From the NCBI RefSeq assembly GCF_030811715.1, contig NZ_JAUSRH010000001.1:434001-498000 (forward strand): DNA of 64,000 nt, in the 5' to 3' direction. Both the position numbers and the translations under genes were made by a program. The stretch comes from Sinomonas atrocyanea. Its GTDB lineage: Bacteria > Actinomycetota > Actinomycetes > Actinomycetales > Micrococcaceae. This document shows, in pieces, positions 10,470 to 19,891 of the stretch (within the stretch, counting starts at the first letter, position 1; every line of letters begins with the position of its first letter). The notes below the pieces were generated by a model. It saw only the letters and a program-made list of their open reading frames with translations. It searched no databases and had not been told where the DNA came from.

Positions 10470-11789
10470 TCACTCCCCGGTGAGGGTGCCCCGCAGGGAG
10501 TGGATGCGGTCCACCACGACCGGATCGCCGGCGAGCGTCGGCGACACGAGCTCGGCGAGTGCCTGGGTCCGCTCCCTGCCCTCGAGGGACGCCGCGCCGA
10601 GGACCTGGTCCTTGAGCGGGTCCTGGAAGTCGCCCGAGGCCGCGGCGGAGACGAAGTCCATCCACACCGCGACCATCCGGGCCGCTCCGACCCCCGTGCG
10701 GCCCCGCGCGATCTCGGCGGAGAGCACCGGGACCGCGCGCATGCGCAGCTTGGTGGTCCCGTCCGCGGCGATCTGGGCGAGGTGGTGGGCGATCCTCGGA
10801 TTCGAGAACCGCTCGATCAGCGCCCGGCGGTACTCCGGGACGGCGAGCTCGGGCAGCGTCAGGTGCCGGGCGGCCTCGTCCCAGAAGGCCTCCACCGCCT
10901 CGCGGCACGCGGGGTCGGCCACGGCCTGGGCCACCGTCGTGTGGCCGCGCAGCTGCCCGGCGTACGCGAGGATCGAGTGGGCGCCGTTGAGGAGCCAGAG
11001 CTTGCGGTTCTCGAACGGCTCGATGTCCGTGACGAACTGCGCGCCCGCGTCCTCCCAGCGCGGGCGCCCCGCGGGGAAGTCGCCGGCGAGGATCCAGTTC
11101 GCGAACGGCTCGGCCACCACGGGCGCCTCGTCGCGGTAGCCGCACCGCGCCGCGACCAGGGCGACGTCGTCCGGCGTCGTCCGGGGTGTGATGCGGTCCA
11201 CCGAGGTGCCCACGAAGCTCACGTTCTCCCGCATCCACGAGGCGAGGCCGGGGTCGTGGCCCTCGGCGATGGAGAGCAGCGCCTTCTCGGCCACCTCGGC
11301 GTTGCCCGCCACGTTGTCGCAGCTCACGACGGCGATCGGGCCGGCTCCCGCCTCCCGCCTCGCCGCGAGCCCGCGGCACAGCCGCGCGAGGGGCGAGTCG
11401 GCGTCGTGCTTCTCGTAGACCGCCTCGGTGACGGTCAGCGTGACGATCACGGTGGCCGGCGCGGCGAGCAGGGCGTCGAGGCGGCCGGTGTCCGCGCCGT
11501 CGACCGCCTCGGCGATCGAGCCGACCACCTCGAAGCGGTCGCCGTCGCCGCCGCGCTCGATCAGCGTGAAGAGCCCGTCCTGGGCCGCGAGGACGCGGGC
11601 GGCGTCCGGCCGGCGACCGGTGAAGGAGGCGATCCCCCACTCGGCGGCATCGGAGGCGTGGGCGGTGAACCAGGCCTGATGGGATCGGTGGAACGCGCCG
11701 AGGCCGAGGTGCACGATCCGCACCGGCGGCGCGGGGGCGCCAGACCTGCCCAGGAGGGGAAGCACCTCGGTGGAGACGGTGGCATGCAT
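10470..11789 (-). CDS. uxuB: Fructuronate reductase / mannonate oxidoreductase (mannitol dehydrogenase family)
   Basis: The 439-residue protein belongs to the long-chain mannitol dehydrogenase family. It has an N-terminal NAD-binding HLGLGAFHRSHQAWF (residues 27-42), VTLTVTEAVY, and the family block NRKLWLLNGAHSILAYAG. It reduces D-fructuronate to D-mannonate with NADH. It lies 26 bp after uxaC on the same strand, matching pathway order. The ATG at 11789 has GGGGAATCCCC upstream, with only a weak ribosome-binding site. Confidence 0.85.
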   Translation of the reverse strand: MHATVSTEVLPLLGRSGAPAPPVRIVHLGLGAFHRSHQAWFTAHASDAAEWGIASFTGRRPDAARVLAAQDGLFTLIERGGDGDRFEVVGSIAEAVDGADTGRLDALLAAPATVIVTLTVTEAVYEKHDADSPLARLCRGLAARREAGAGPIAVVSCDNVAGNAEVAEKALLSIAEGHDPGLASWMRENVSFVGTSVDRITPRTTPDDVALVAARCGYRDEAPVVAEPFANWILAGDFPAGRPRWEDAGAQFVTDIEPFENRKLWLLNGAHSILAYAGQLRGHTTVAQAVADPACREAVEAFWDEAARHLTLPELAVPEYRRALIERFSNPRIAHHLAQIAADGTTKLRMRAVPVLSAEIARGRTGVGAARMVAVWMDFVSAAASGDFQDPLKDQVLGAASLEGRERTQALAELVSPTLAGDPVVVDRIHSLRGTLTGE

Positions 11790-11815
11790 GGGGATTCCCC
11801 TTTCGGGACTGGGAG

Positions 11816-13237
11816 CTAGAGCTTGAAGACGCGCCGCGGCGAGCCGTCGACGAGGTCCACGATGATCTCGTGGGCCCGGGACTCGGTGATGCGGTGCTCC
11901 GCGACGAGCTTCGCGAGGAAGCCCGCGTCCATGCGGCGGCTCATGTTGTGCCGGGCAGGAATGGAGCAGAACGCGCGGGTGTCGTCGATGAAGCCGGAGG
12001 TCCGCGTGAAGCCGGTGGTCTCGGTGACGGCCGAGCGGAAGCGCAGGATCGAGTCCGGCGCGTCGAGGAACCACCAGGGGGCGCCCACGTACACGGACGG
12101 GTAGAAGCCGGCCAGCGGCGCGAGCTCCCGGCTGAAGACCGTCTCGTCGAGGGTGAAGAGGACGAGGTGGAAGCCCTTGGCGGTGCCGAAGTCCTCCAGG
12201 AGCGGGCGGATGCCCTCGGTGTAGTGCACCGCGAACGGGATGTCGTGGCCGGTGTCCGCGCCGAACCTCTCGAACGTCGCGGTGTGGTGGTTGCGGAAGG
12301 AGCCGGGGTGGAGGGTCATCACGAGGCCGTCGTCGACGCTCATGCGGGCCATCTCGTACATCATGTGGCCCTCGAACACGTCGCGGTCGGCCGCGGTCGC
12401 CTCGCCCCGGCGGGCCTTGGCGAACAGTGCCTCGGCCTCCGCGGCGTCGAGCTTGAGCGTGAGCGGCGTCCGGACGCCGTGGTCGGCGGAGACAGCGCCA
12501 TTCTCCACGAAGTAGCGGCGCCGGTTCTCCAGCGCCCTCAGGTAGCCCGCGTAGCCGCCGACGCCGTCGCCCGCCTCTGCCGTGAGCCTGTCCACCCGCT
12601 CGGCCCACTCGGGGTGCGCTACGTTGAGGTAGGGATCGGGGCGGAACGTGGGCAGGACGCGGCCGGCAAACGATTCGTCCTTGGCCAGGAGGCGGTGCGC
12701 CTCGAGCGTGTCGAGCGGATCGTCGGTGGTGGCGAGCACCTCGAGGCGGAAGTCCTTGAACAGCTGGCGCGGGCGGAAGGACGGCTCGGCGAGCTTCGCC
12801 GCGATCGCGTCGTACACGGCGTCGGCCGTCTCGGCGCCGAAGGAGTCCACGGTCTCGGCAGAGAGGCCGAAGACGTGCTCGAACTCGCTGCGGATCCAGT
12901 AGCCCGAGGCGGTCCCGTCGAAGAGCGGCCACGCGGCGGCGAAGTGCCGCCACGCCGTGCGCGAGTCCACACCGTGGGGACCCGGGCCCACCCGGAGCTG
13001 GTCCAGCCCCACACCGCCCGCGTGGATGAGCCGGGTGACGTAGTGGTCGGGGCTCACCAGGAGGGCCGTGGGGTCGGGGAACGGGGTGTCCTCCGCGAGC
13101 ATCTCCGCGGGCACGTGGCCGTGCGGGGAGATGAGCGGGAGGTGCTCGACCTCGGCAAGCAGCTCGCGCGCGATCGCCCGGGTTCCGGGGTCCGCCGGCA
13201 GGAGGCGGTCCGGGTTGGCCGCGATGGACTGGCTCAT
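11816..13237 (-). CDS. uxaC: Glucuronate isomerase
   Basis: The 473-residue amidohydrolase-fold isomerase starts with the family motif LPLISPHGHVPAEMLAED (near residues 33-50). It contains HPGSFRNHH and ends with RRVFKL after a DIVDLVDGSP-like tail. It converts D-glucuronate to D-fructuronate, and D-galacturonate to D-tagaturonate. No tagaturonate reductase is visible here, so glucuronate is the likely main substrate. Confidence 0.93.
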   Translation of the reverse strand: MSQSIAANPDRLLPADPGTRAIARELLAEVEHLPLISPHGHVPAEMLAEDTPFPDPTALLVSPDHYVTRLIHAGGVGLDQLRVGPGPHGVDSRTAWRHFAAAWPLFDGTASGYWIRSEFEHVFGLSAETVDSFGAETADAVYDAIAAKLAEPSFRPRQLFKDFRLEVLATTDDPLDTLEAHRLLAKDESFAGRVLPTFRPDPYLNVAHPEWAERVDRLTAEAGDGVGGYAGYLRALENRRRYFVENGAVSADHGVRTPLTLKLDAAEAEALFAKARRGEATAADRDVFEGHMMYEMARMSVDDGLVMTLHPGSFRNHHTATFERFGADTGHDIPFAVHYTEGIRPLLEDFGTAKGFHLVLFTLDETVFSRELAPLAGFYPSVYVGAPWWFLDAPDSILRFRSAVTETTGFTRTSGFIDDTRAFCSIPARHNMSRRMDAGFLAKLVAEHRITESRAHEIIVDLVDGSPRRVFKL

Positions 13238-13287
13238 GGGTGCTTCTCTTCTCTCGTGCTCAGGTCTGTCGGTCTCTCGCAGGGCGG

Positions 13288-14145
13288 TCAGCCCGCCTCG
13301 ACGCCGGCGGCCTCGAGGACCTTCGCGAACGCCCGGGCCGCCACCCCGAAGGCGTAGGGCCCGCTGAACCCGCCCAGGGAGAACGCCTCGGCCAGGTGCG
13401 GCTCGAGCGAGGCGAAACCCGTGTACCCGCTGTCGCGCAGGGCCTCGACAGTGCGGAGCACCTCACCGTCGCCCTCGCCGGCGGGGACCACGCTGCCGTC
13501 CGCGAAGAGCGCGTCCTTGACCTGGAGGTAGACCACGTGGGGGCGCAGGAGCTCGTAGCCGTCGGTGAACGGCTTGACGCCGACCTGCACGAAGTTCGCG
13601 GGGTCCCACGCGAGCTTGAGCGCCGGGGAGTCCACGCTCGTGACGATGTCCGCCACACGGGACGGGATGTCGCCGAAGATGTCCTTCTCGTTCTCGTGCA
13701 CGAGCGTGACGCCCGTGCCCTCGGCCCGCCGGGCGAGCGCCGTCATGCGCTCGATCACGGCGTCGCGGACCTGCTCGGGCGCCTTCCCCTCGTAGAAGAA
13801 GGAGAAGATGCGGATGTACGGGGCACCGAGGACTTCCGCGGCGCGGAGGGCCCGGCCCAGCCGCTCGACCTCGTGCTCGACCGGGAGCTCCACATCCACC
13901 TTCCCGATCGGGGAGGCGATGGCGGAGACGTTCAGGCCGGCCTCGTCGAGCACGCCTTTGAGGGCAGCGAGCTGTTCCTCGGACAGGTCCACGATGTTGG
14001 TGCCCCACGCGCTGCGGACCTCGATGTGGCTCGCGCCGAGGGCGCGCATGACCGCCGCCTGGACGCGCGGGTCGTCGTCGATCTCGTCGCCGAACCCGGA
14101 CAGGTCCCAGCGCAGTGCCGCTGCTTGGCTTCCCTGGATGCTCAC
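13288..14145 (-). CDS. Sugar phosphate isomerase/epimerase-like TIM barrel (first copy)
   Basis: This 285-residue AP-endonuclease-2-type TIM barrel has the expected metal and catalytic side chains in VTLVHENEKDIFG (near 150), LAWDPANFVQVG (near 185), VVYLQVKDA (near 210) and ASLEPHL (near 250). The reaction is not known; relatives act as sugar epimerases, isomerases or beta-eliminating glycoside-cleaving enzymes. The GTG start at 14145 overlaps the permease stop (GTGA) and has GGAGGAG upstream. It belongs to the importer operon that continues into uxaC-uxuB. Confidence 0.75.
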   Translation of the reverse strand: MSIQGSQAAALRWDLSGFGDEIDDDPRVQAAVMRALGASHIEVRSAWGTNIVDLSEEQLAALKGVLDEAGLNVSAIASPIGKVDVELPVEHEVERLGRALRAAEVLGAPYIRIFSFFYEGKAPEQVRDAVIERMTALARRAEGTGVTLVHENEKDIFGDIPSRVADIVTSVDSPALKLAWDPANFVQVGVKPFTDGYELLRPHVVYLQVKDALFADGSVVPAGEGDGEVLRTVEALRDSGYTGFASLEPHLAEAFSLGGFSGPYAFGVAARAFAKVLEAAGVEAG

Positions 14146-15068
14146 TTCACTCCTCCGGCGGTCAGGCCGCCCACTAGGTACTTCTGGAAGAACAGGTAGA
14201 GGATCACGACCGGCGCCGCGCAGACGAGCGAGGCCGCCATCATCTGGCCGTAGAACGGGATCGCACCGCCCTCGCTGCCGGTCGCGAAGATCTGCAGCGC
14301 CACGGCTGCGGTCTGGGTGTCCGGCCGGGTCATGACGGAGGCGAAGAGCACATCGTTCCAGCCGAGCAGGAAGGCGAAGATGGCGGAGACGATGATGCCG
14401 GGCCAGCTCAGCGGCAGGATGATCCTGGTGAGGATGCCCATATTGCTCGCGCCGTCGATCCTCGCCGCCTCCTCGAGCTCCTTGGGCAGGCCGCGCAGGT
14501 AGGTGACCATGACCCAGGTGGAGAACGGCAGCGCGAACGTCAGGTACGTGACGATGAGGCCCCAGCGTGTGCCGATCACGGTGATGCCCAACGTGGTGGC
14601 GGCCGAGGAGAACAGCACGAACACCGGCAGGACCAGCAGCGTGCCCGGCACGGACTGGAGGCCCAGGAGGGCGCGCAGGATGGTGAGCCGGCCGAAGAAC
14701 TGGTACCGCACGAGCACGTAGGCCGTCCCGATCGCGAGGACCGCGGAGATGACGGCGGTCGCGCCTGCGGCGATGATCGAGTTCGTGAGGGCGTTGGCGA
14801 GGCCGACGCTGGACCAGATCTTCGAGTAGTTGGCGAGGGTGAACTCGGCTGGCCAGAAGTCGCCGCGGGCCACCGAGATGTCCGAGTTGATGCTCGCGAG
14901 GAAGATGTACAGCAGCGGGGCCAGGACGAACAGGCCGAGGGCCGCGATGACGAGCCCGATGAGCCACACCGGCAGGAGTCGGGTGACCTCGCCCTGCTGG
15001 CGCGAACCCGGTCTGTCGACAAGGGCGCCGGGGGTGACGGCCTGGGTGGCGGACTGTGAGAGGGTCAC
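14142..15068 (-). CDS. Carbohydrate ABC transporter permease (MalG type)
   Basis: The 308-residue membrane protein has six hydrophobic spans and the EAA loop LPKELEEAARIDGASNMGI near residues 200-220, which contacts the ATPase. It ends in LVGGLTAGGVK, the usual MalG-family tail. The GTG at 15068 overlaps the preceding permease stop by four bases and follows GGGAGG. No ATPase gene is present, so a shared MsiK-like ATPase encoded elsewhere probably powers it. Confidence 0.9.
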   Translation of the reverse strand: MTLSQSATQAVTPGALVDRPGSRQQGEVTRLLPVWLIGLVIAALGLFVLAPLLYIFLASINSDISVARGDFWPAEFTLANYSKIWSSVGLANALTNSIIAAGATAVISAVLAIGTAYVLVRYQFFGRLTILRALLGLQSVPGTLLVLPVFVLFSSAATTLGITVIGTRWGLIVTYLTFALPFSTWVMVTYLRGLPKELEEAARIDGASNMGILTRIILPLSWPGIIVSAIFAFLLGWNDVLFASVMTRPDTQTAAVALQIFATGSEGGAIPFYGQMMAASLVCAAPVVILYLFFQKYLVGGLTAGGVK

Positions 15069-16087
15069 TCGCGGCCTCCCGGGGCTTCGGCGTCGTCGAG
15101 CTTGACGGCGCGCAGGTAGATGAACAGCGGGATGAGGATGAGGATCAGCGAGACGACCGCCATGGCGGCGCTGAGCCCGAAGCGGAAGCTCTGGAAGCTC
15201 GTCACGTAGGTCAGGACGGGCAGGAGCTCCACGTCGTGCGGGGCCGGGATGCCGAACAGGACGAACGGGAGCGTGAAGTTGTTGATGTGGTTCAGCATCC
15301 CGATGATGAAGGCAAGCGAGACCGGGCCCTTGAGGTAGGGGAAGACCACGTACCGCAGCTTGGTCCACCACAGCGCGCCGTCCAGGGCGGCGGCCTCGTG
15401 CACCTCGTGGTCAACGGACTGCAGGCCCGCGAGGGCGAGCAGGTACACGAACGGCCACGACGCCCAGAGCTGGACGAAGATGAGGGCCCAGTACGTGTTG
15501 GGGCCGTTCAGCCACAGGCCCGGATCGACGCCGAAGGCACCGAAGGAGTGGTCCACCACGCCCTGCGGCTGGAACATCGTGCGCCAGACCGTCGCCACGA
15601 CGAACGAGGGCAGCACGTACGGGATGAGGAAGACGGAGCGCACGACCGCGCGGCCCCTGAAGGCATTCTGCGTCGCCACCGCGGCCGCGATGCCGATCGG
15701 CAGCGCGAGGACGGTGGCGATGAAGGAGTAGGACACGCTGAGCCAGACGGCGTGGAACAGCTCGGTCTGGGTGACGGCCTCGATGTAGTTGGCGAGGCCG
15801 ATGAACGGCGCCGACACCCACTTGCGCAGCGTGTACTGGTCGAGGTCGAGCGTGGACATGAAGATGCCCAGGACGAGGGGGACGAGGATGACGATCGTCA
15901 TCAGGATCCCGCCGGGCAGGAGCATCCACAGGGGACGGTTCCGCTCGGAGAGGCCGCGGCGGCGCGGAGTGCGCGGGGTGCGGGCCCCTGGAGTGCCGCC
16001 GAGATCGGCGGGACGGTGCCGGGGGGCCCGGCCTGCCGCGGGTGCGGCGGGCCGGGTCTCCGGCTTCGGGGTGCTTGCAGTGCTCAT
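15065..16087 (-). CDS. Carbohydrate ABC transporter permease (MalF type)
   Basis: The 340-residue protein has a cytosolic, Pro/Ala-rich N-terminus, then six spans starting LWMLLPGGILMTIVIL, with the EAA-like loop DHEVHEAAALDGALWWTKL. It pairs with the adjacent MalG-type permease. The ATG at 16087 is used; an in-frame GTG at 16096 is equally possible because neither has a clear ribosome-binding site. It lies 27 bp after the binding-protein gene. Confidence 0.88.
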   Translation of the reverse strand: MSTASTPKPETRPAAPAAGRAPRHRPADLGGTPGARTPRTPRRRGLSERNRPLWMLLPGGILMTIVILVPLVLGIFMSTLDLDQYTLRKWVSAPFIGLANYIEAVTQTELFHAVWLSVSYSFIATVLALPIGIAAAVATQNAFRGRAVVRSVFLIPYVLPSFVVATVWRTMFQPQGVVDHSFGAFGVDPGLWLNGPNTYWALIFVQLWASWPFVYLLALAGLQSVDHEVHEAAALDGALWWTKLRYVVFPYLKGPVSLAFIIGMLNHINNFTLPFVLFGIPAPHDVELLPVLTYVTSFQSFRFGLSAAMAVVSLILILIPLFIYLRAVKLDDAEAPGGRE

Positions 16088-16114
16088 GTCAGTCACGCGG
16101 GAGGTCCCGCTCTC

Positions 16115-17467
16115 TCACTTGGCCCTGTCGAGGGACTGCTGGGACTTGGTCTGGGCGTCCTTGATGCGCTGGCTCAGAGCGGCATCCGAGACGTTGCCGG
16201 AGGCGAGATCGGGCAGGGACTGCACCGTCACGTTGAGCAGGGCGAGCTGGATGTCGCCCCATGCCCCCGTGAACGGCGTTGCCTTGGACTCCTTGGCGGA
16301 CTCGGTGCTCGCAGCCATGTGGGGTGCGCTGGCCAGGGACGCGAGGGCGTCCGCGTTCGCGGGCAGGTCGCCGAAGGTCTTCTGGTAGTTCAGCTGCTCG
16401 TCCTTGCTCGTGACGAGGTTGACGTACGCGAAGGCGAGGTCCTTGTTCTTCGAGTAGTCGGCGACCACGAGGTTGTCGCCGGACAGGATCGAGGCCGCCG
16501 GCTGATCGGACTTCGAGGAGGTCTCACCGGGAGCCACGGTCGGCATGAGCGAGTACTCGAACTTGTCCTTGATGGCGGACTTCTGCAGCGTCGGGAGCGA
16601 GGTCGTGGTCGTCATGAGGAAGTAGGCGGACTTGCCTGACGCGAAGTCCGCGAGCGCCTGGCTGTTGCTCCAGCCCACGGCGGCCGGATTGACCACCTTG
16701 TCCTTGGTGAGCCAGCCGAAGTAGGTCTGGTAGGCCTTCTGGACGGCCGGGTCGTCGAGCTTGGCGGTCTTGCCGTCCACGAGGGGGTTGCCCGCCTGCA
16801 CCGACATCGCCCAGATGTACTTCCAGGGGTCGAAGTTGTCCTTGTAGGCGACGCCCATCCCGTACTGGCCCTTGGACGGGTCGGTGAGCTTCTTGGCCTG
16901 GTCGAGGAGGCCGTCCCACGTGGTGGCCGGCTTGTCGATGCCGGCCGCCTTGAGGAGGTCCTTGTTGTACGCCATGACGAACGGGCGGCTCACGAACGGG
17001 ATGCCCGCGAGGTGGTCCTTGTCCGGGCCGGAGATCCCGAGCGCGGCCGGGTTGAAGCGGTCCTTCCCGCCCACCTTCTTCCAGTCGTCGTCCGAGAGCG
17101 TGACGAAGGCCTTCGTGGCATAGGCCGTGGGAGTGAAGGTCGTGCCCAGCGAGTACACGTCGGGGCCCTGCCCCGACACGACGGACGTCTGGATCCGGGT
17201 CAGCTCGTCGTTCGCCGACGTGAACGTCTCGAACTTGAGGTCGGCCCCGGTCTGGTCCTTGAACTTCTTCGCGGTGTCCGCGAACCACTGCTTCTGCTGC
17301 TCTGGGTAGTTCGTGTTGACGTTGACCAGGACGTCGAGCGTCTTGCCCGCCCCGTTCACCGCCCCGCCGGACGACGATCCTCCGCCCGACCCCGAGCCGC
17401 ACGCGGCCAGGGCGAGGGATGCCACAACAGCGAGGGAGGCCACTTTGGCCGTGCTGCGGATTCGCAT
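16115..17467 (-). CDS. Extracellular sugar-binding lipoprotein
   Basis: The 450-residue protein has a Sec/lipoprotein signal with lipobox LAAC followed by a Gly/Ser linker. The rest is an SBP-1 fold (LNYQKTFGDLPANADAL and WDGLLDQAKKL are typical). It captures a sugar or oligosaccharide outside the cell for the two permeases. AAGGAGGAG lies just before the ATG at 17467. It is the first gene of the importer-TIM-uxaC-uxuB unit. The likely ligand, uronide-containing oligosaccharides, is inferred from the neighbours. Confidence 0.88.
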   Translation of the reverse strand: MRIRSTAKVASLAVVASLALAACGSGSGGGSSSGGAVNGAGKTLDVLVNVNTNYPEQQKQWFADTAKKFKDQTGADLKFETFTSANDELTRIQTSVVSGQGPDVYSLGTTFTPTAYATKAFVTLSDDDWKKVGGKDRFNPAALGISGPDKDHLAGIPFVSRPFVMAYNKDLLKAAGIDKPATTWDGLLDQAKKLTDPSKGQYGMGVAYKDNFDPWKYIWAMSVQAGNPLVDGKTAKLDDPAVQKAYQTYFGWLTKDKVVNPAAVGWSNSQALADFASGKSAYFLMTTTTSLPTLQKSAIKDKFEYSLMPTVAPGETSSKSDQPAASILSGDNLVVADYSKNKDLAFAYVNLVTSKDEQLNYQKTFGDLPANADALASLASAPHMAASTESAKESKATPFTGAWGDIQLALLNVTVQSLPDLASGNVSDAALSQRIKDAQTKSQQSLDRAK

Positions 17468-17540
17468 ATGTCTCCTCCTTGAGTACGTTGCGAGCCAGGA
17501 CGCACTGTGATCCAGCTCACTGCTCTTCCCCACGACCCCC

Positions 17541-17588
17541 AGCCTAGGAAGAGGAGAACACACCGGCAAGCGATTGCCAAAAGTTGCC
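17541..17588 (-). promoter_or_regulatory. Importer promoter with three-part LacI operator (also faces lacI)
   Basis: GGCAAGCGATTGCC (17565-17578) is followed by TTGCC at 17584-17588. On the minus strand -35 TTGCCG (17569-17564) and -10 TAGGCT (17546-17541) are 17 bp apart. The site ends 20 bp before the lacI ATG, so autoregulation is likely. Confidence 0.85.
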
Positions 17589-17608
17589 AGTGCTGCTGGA
17601 ATGGAGAC

Positions 17609-18649
17609 ATGAGTGACACGAGCGCCCCGTCGGCCGCCGCCGACGGGGTGGACCACCGCATGCCGACGATCCGCGACATCGCCGAGCGTGCCGGCGTCGC
17701 GACATCGACGGTCTCGCGCGCCCTGTCGAATCCCCAGCGGGTGAACGCCCGCACCCGCGAGCGGATCGAGAAGATCGCCGCGGAGCTCAACTACGTGCCC
17801 TCGACCCAGGCGCGGGGGCTCAGTTCCGGGCGCACCGGGGCCATCGCCGTGCTCGTGCCGGACGTGACGAACCCGTTCTACTTCGACATCATCCGCGGCA
17901 CGCAGAACCAGCTGAAGGCAGCCGGCTACACCCAGCTCCTCGTCGACACGGAGGAGGCGACCGACGTCGAGCTCGACGCGCTCCGCCGGCTGCGCCGCAC
18001 GTCGGACGGCATCATCCTCGCAGCCTCCCGCCTCACCGACGCTCAGCTCGCGGAGGTGGCGGGCAGGCAGCCGCTCGTCACCATCAACCGGGCGACGGCG
18101 GACGCGCCCACCGTGCTCATCGACACCCCGGGTGCCATGGTGCAGGCCCTCGAGCACCTGGCCTCCCTCGGCCACACCAAGGTCACCTATGTGGGCGGCC
18201 CGACCAGTTCCTGGTCCACGCACCGCCGCTGGCAGGCCATTCAGGAGGCCGCGTCCCGGCGGAACATCGAGGTCACCCGGATCGGCCCCTACGCCCCCAA
18301 GACGCTCTCCGGCGCGGCCGCCGCCGACGCCGCCCTGGGCACGGGCGCCACGGCGTTCATCGCCTTCAACGACCTGATCGCGATCGGCATGCTGCAGCGC
18401 TTCCGTGAGCGCGGCGTCCGCGTCCCCGAGGACGTGAGCATCGTCGGGTGCGACGACATCTTCGGGGCCGACTTCTGCAACCCGCCGCTTACCACGATCT
18501 CCTCGCCCATCGAGCAGGCCGGGCGCACCGCCGTGTCGATGCTGTTGGCCCAGCTCGACCCGCTCCACGGCGGAACGCCGCGCAAGCTCGCCGTCATGCC
18601 CACCTACCTCCAGGTGCGCGCCTCGACGGGTCCGGCGAAGAAGGCCTGA
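17609..18649 (+). CDS. LacI-family regulator of the uronate region
   Basis: The 346-residue regulator has an N-terminal helix-turn-helix (MPTIRDIAERAGVATSTVSR, residues 18-37), a hinge helix PSTQARGLSSG and a periplasmic-binding-protein-like effector domain. It is divergent from the importer operon and has an operator in the shared gap. The same operator lies before uidA, manD and the two Gfo/Idh units, which makes it the probable local regulator. The effector is unknown; a uronate or a pathway intermediate is the obvious guess. GGAG precedes the ATG at 17609. Confidence 0.88.
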   Translation: MSDTSAPSAAADGVDHRMPTIRDIAERAGVATSTVSRALSNPQRVNARTRERIEKIAAELNYVPSTQARGLSSGRTGAIAVLVPDVTNPFYFDIIRGTQNQLKAAGYTQLLVDTEEATDVELDALRRLRRTSDGIILAASRLTDAQLAEVAGRQPLVTINRATADAPTVLIDTPGAMVQALEHLASLGHTKVTYVGGPTSSWSTHRRWQAIQEAASRRNIEVTRIGPYAPKTLSGAAAADAALGTGATAFIAFNDLIAIGMLQRFRERGVRVPEDVSIVGCDDIFGADFCNPPLTTISSPIEQAGRTAVSMLLAQLDPLHGGTPRKLAVMPTYLQVRASTGPAKKA

Positions 18650-18658
18650 CGAGGACAC

Positions 18659-18695
18659 GACGGCGGCCCGGCGCTGATGCGTCCGGGCCGCCGTC
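18659..18695 (+). terminator. Bidirectional terminator between lacI and Gfo/Idh gene
   Basis: GACGGCGGCCCGG and its exact complement form a 13-bp stem around an 11-nt loop between two converging genes. A T-rich run is poor on both sides. Confidence 0.75.
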
Positions 18696-18712
18696 CTGTC
18701 CTTGCTCGCCCC

Positions 18713-19879
18713 TCAGGAGCGCTGGGGGAACTTGCCCTCCTCGGCGATCCGCTTGTTGAGCTCCGCCAGGAACTCGCCCTCGTCGAAGTCCATCGGGACC
18801 TCCTTGCCGGTCCAGGCCGAGAGATGGATCGCGTTGGCGAGCCGGACCCCGAGGATCCCGTCGCTTCCGGGGGCGATGAGCGGGGTGCCGTCGAGGATGT
18901 TCGCGGCGAAGTTCTCGAGGACGGTCGCGTGCTGGCCGCCCCACGCGGTGTCGAACTCGAGCGTCTCGTGCGTGTAGTACTCGTTGGGATCGAACTGGTC
19001 GCTCGTCATCTTCCAGATGTCCTCGGTGGGGATGCTCGCGTTGATCTCCTGCTCGGAGCGGCGGTAGCGGGTCACGACGGCGGTCTTCGAGTCGGTGACG
19101 ACGATCTTGCCCGCATCGCCCGTGATCTCGAAGCGGTCCGTGCCGACCAGCTCGTGGGTCGCGGTCGTGAACGTGCCGGTGGCCCCGCCGCCGTAGTCGA
19201 CGACGGCGACGACCTCGTCCTCGACGTTGATCTTCCTCCGGAAGCCGAAGCCGGCCTTCGCGAAGACGCGCTCGGGCACGCCGCAGATCCACTGCCACAG
19301 ATCGAGCTGGTGGGGAGCCTGGTTGACCAGCACGCCGCCGCCCTCTCCGCCCCATGTGGCCCGCCAGTCGCTCTGGTCGTAGTACGCCTGCGGGCGGTAC
19401 CACGTGGTGATGATCCAGTTGGTGCGGCGGATCGCGCCGATCTCCCCCGCCTCGACGATCTCCTTGAGCCGGCGGTAGAGCGGGTTGGTGCGCTGGTTGA
19501 ACATGATCGCGAACGTCAGCTCGGGCTTGGTCGCGGCGAACTCGTTGAGCTCGCGGACCTGCTTGGTGTAGACGCCCGCCGGCTTCTCGACGAGCACGTG
19601 AATGCCGCGCCCGAGCGCCTGGATGCCCATCTGCGGGTGGAGGTAGTGGGGCACGGTCGTCACGACGGCCTCGACCTCCCCGGACTCGAGCATGGCCGCG
19701 TAGTCGTCGAACAGCGCGACCCCCGGGTGCCGCTCGGCCGCGAGCTCGCGGCGCGCGGGATCCGTGTCGGCGATGGCCGCGACCTCGATGTTCGGCACCC
19801 GGCCGTCCGCGACGAGCGCTGCGTACTGGCTGCCCTGGTTGCCGAACCCGACGATGCCGAGGCGGACTTTCCTGCTCAT
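18713..19879 (-). CDS. Gfo/Idh/MocA-family oxidoreductase (first copy)
   Basis: The 388-residue protein opens with a Rossmann motif LGIVGFGNQGSQ (7-18) and has the family EKP motif in HVLVEKPAGVYTK near residue 100. The GGGVLVNQAPHQLDLWQWICG block near 180 carries the catalytic His. Such enzymes oxidise sugar hydroxyls, often C3, with NAD(P). It is 12 bp downstream of the TIM-barrel gene and shares its operator, so the two likely act in sequence. Its natural substrate cannot be read from the sequence. Confidence 0.82.
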   Translation of the reverse strand: MSRKVRLGIVGFGNQGSQYAALVADGRVPNIEVAAIADTDPARRELAAERHPGVALFDDYAAMLESGEVEAVVTTVPHYLHPQMGIQALGRGIHVLVEKPAGVYTKQVRELNEFAATKPELTFAIMFNQRTNPLYRRLKEIVEAGEIGAIRRTNWIITTWYRPQAYYDQSDWRATWGGEGGGVLVNQAPHQLDLWQWICGVPERVFAKAGFGFRRKINVEDEVVAVVDYGGGATGTFTTATHELVGTDRFEITGDAGKIVVTDSKTAVVTRYRRSEQEINASIPTEDIWKMTSDQFDPNEYYTHETLEFDTAWGGQHATVLENFAANILDGTPLIAPGSDGILGVRLANAIHLSAWTGKEVPMDFDEGEFLAELNKRIAEEGKFPQRS

Positions 19880-19891
19880 GCTGCTGCCTTC

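Noticed and set aside
12664-12676. GGCAAACGATTCG inside uxaC resembles the LacI operator
   Set aside because: It lacks the right palindrome arm and the third half-site and lies in conserved coding sequence, so it is probably chance.
16087-16110. Small inverted GCGGGA-CCT-CCCGC-like sequence before the MalF-type permease as a regulatory site
   Set aside because: It is too short, lies inside an operon and has no second copy.
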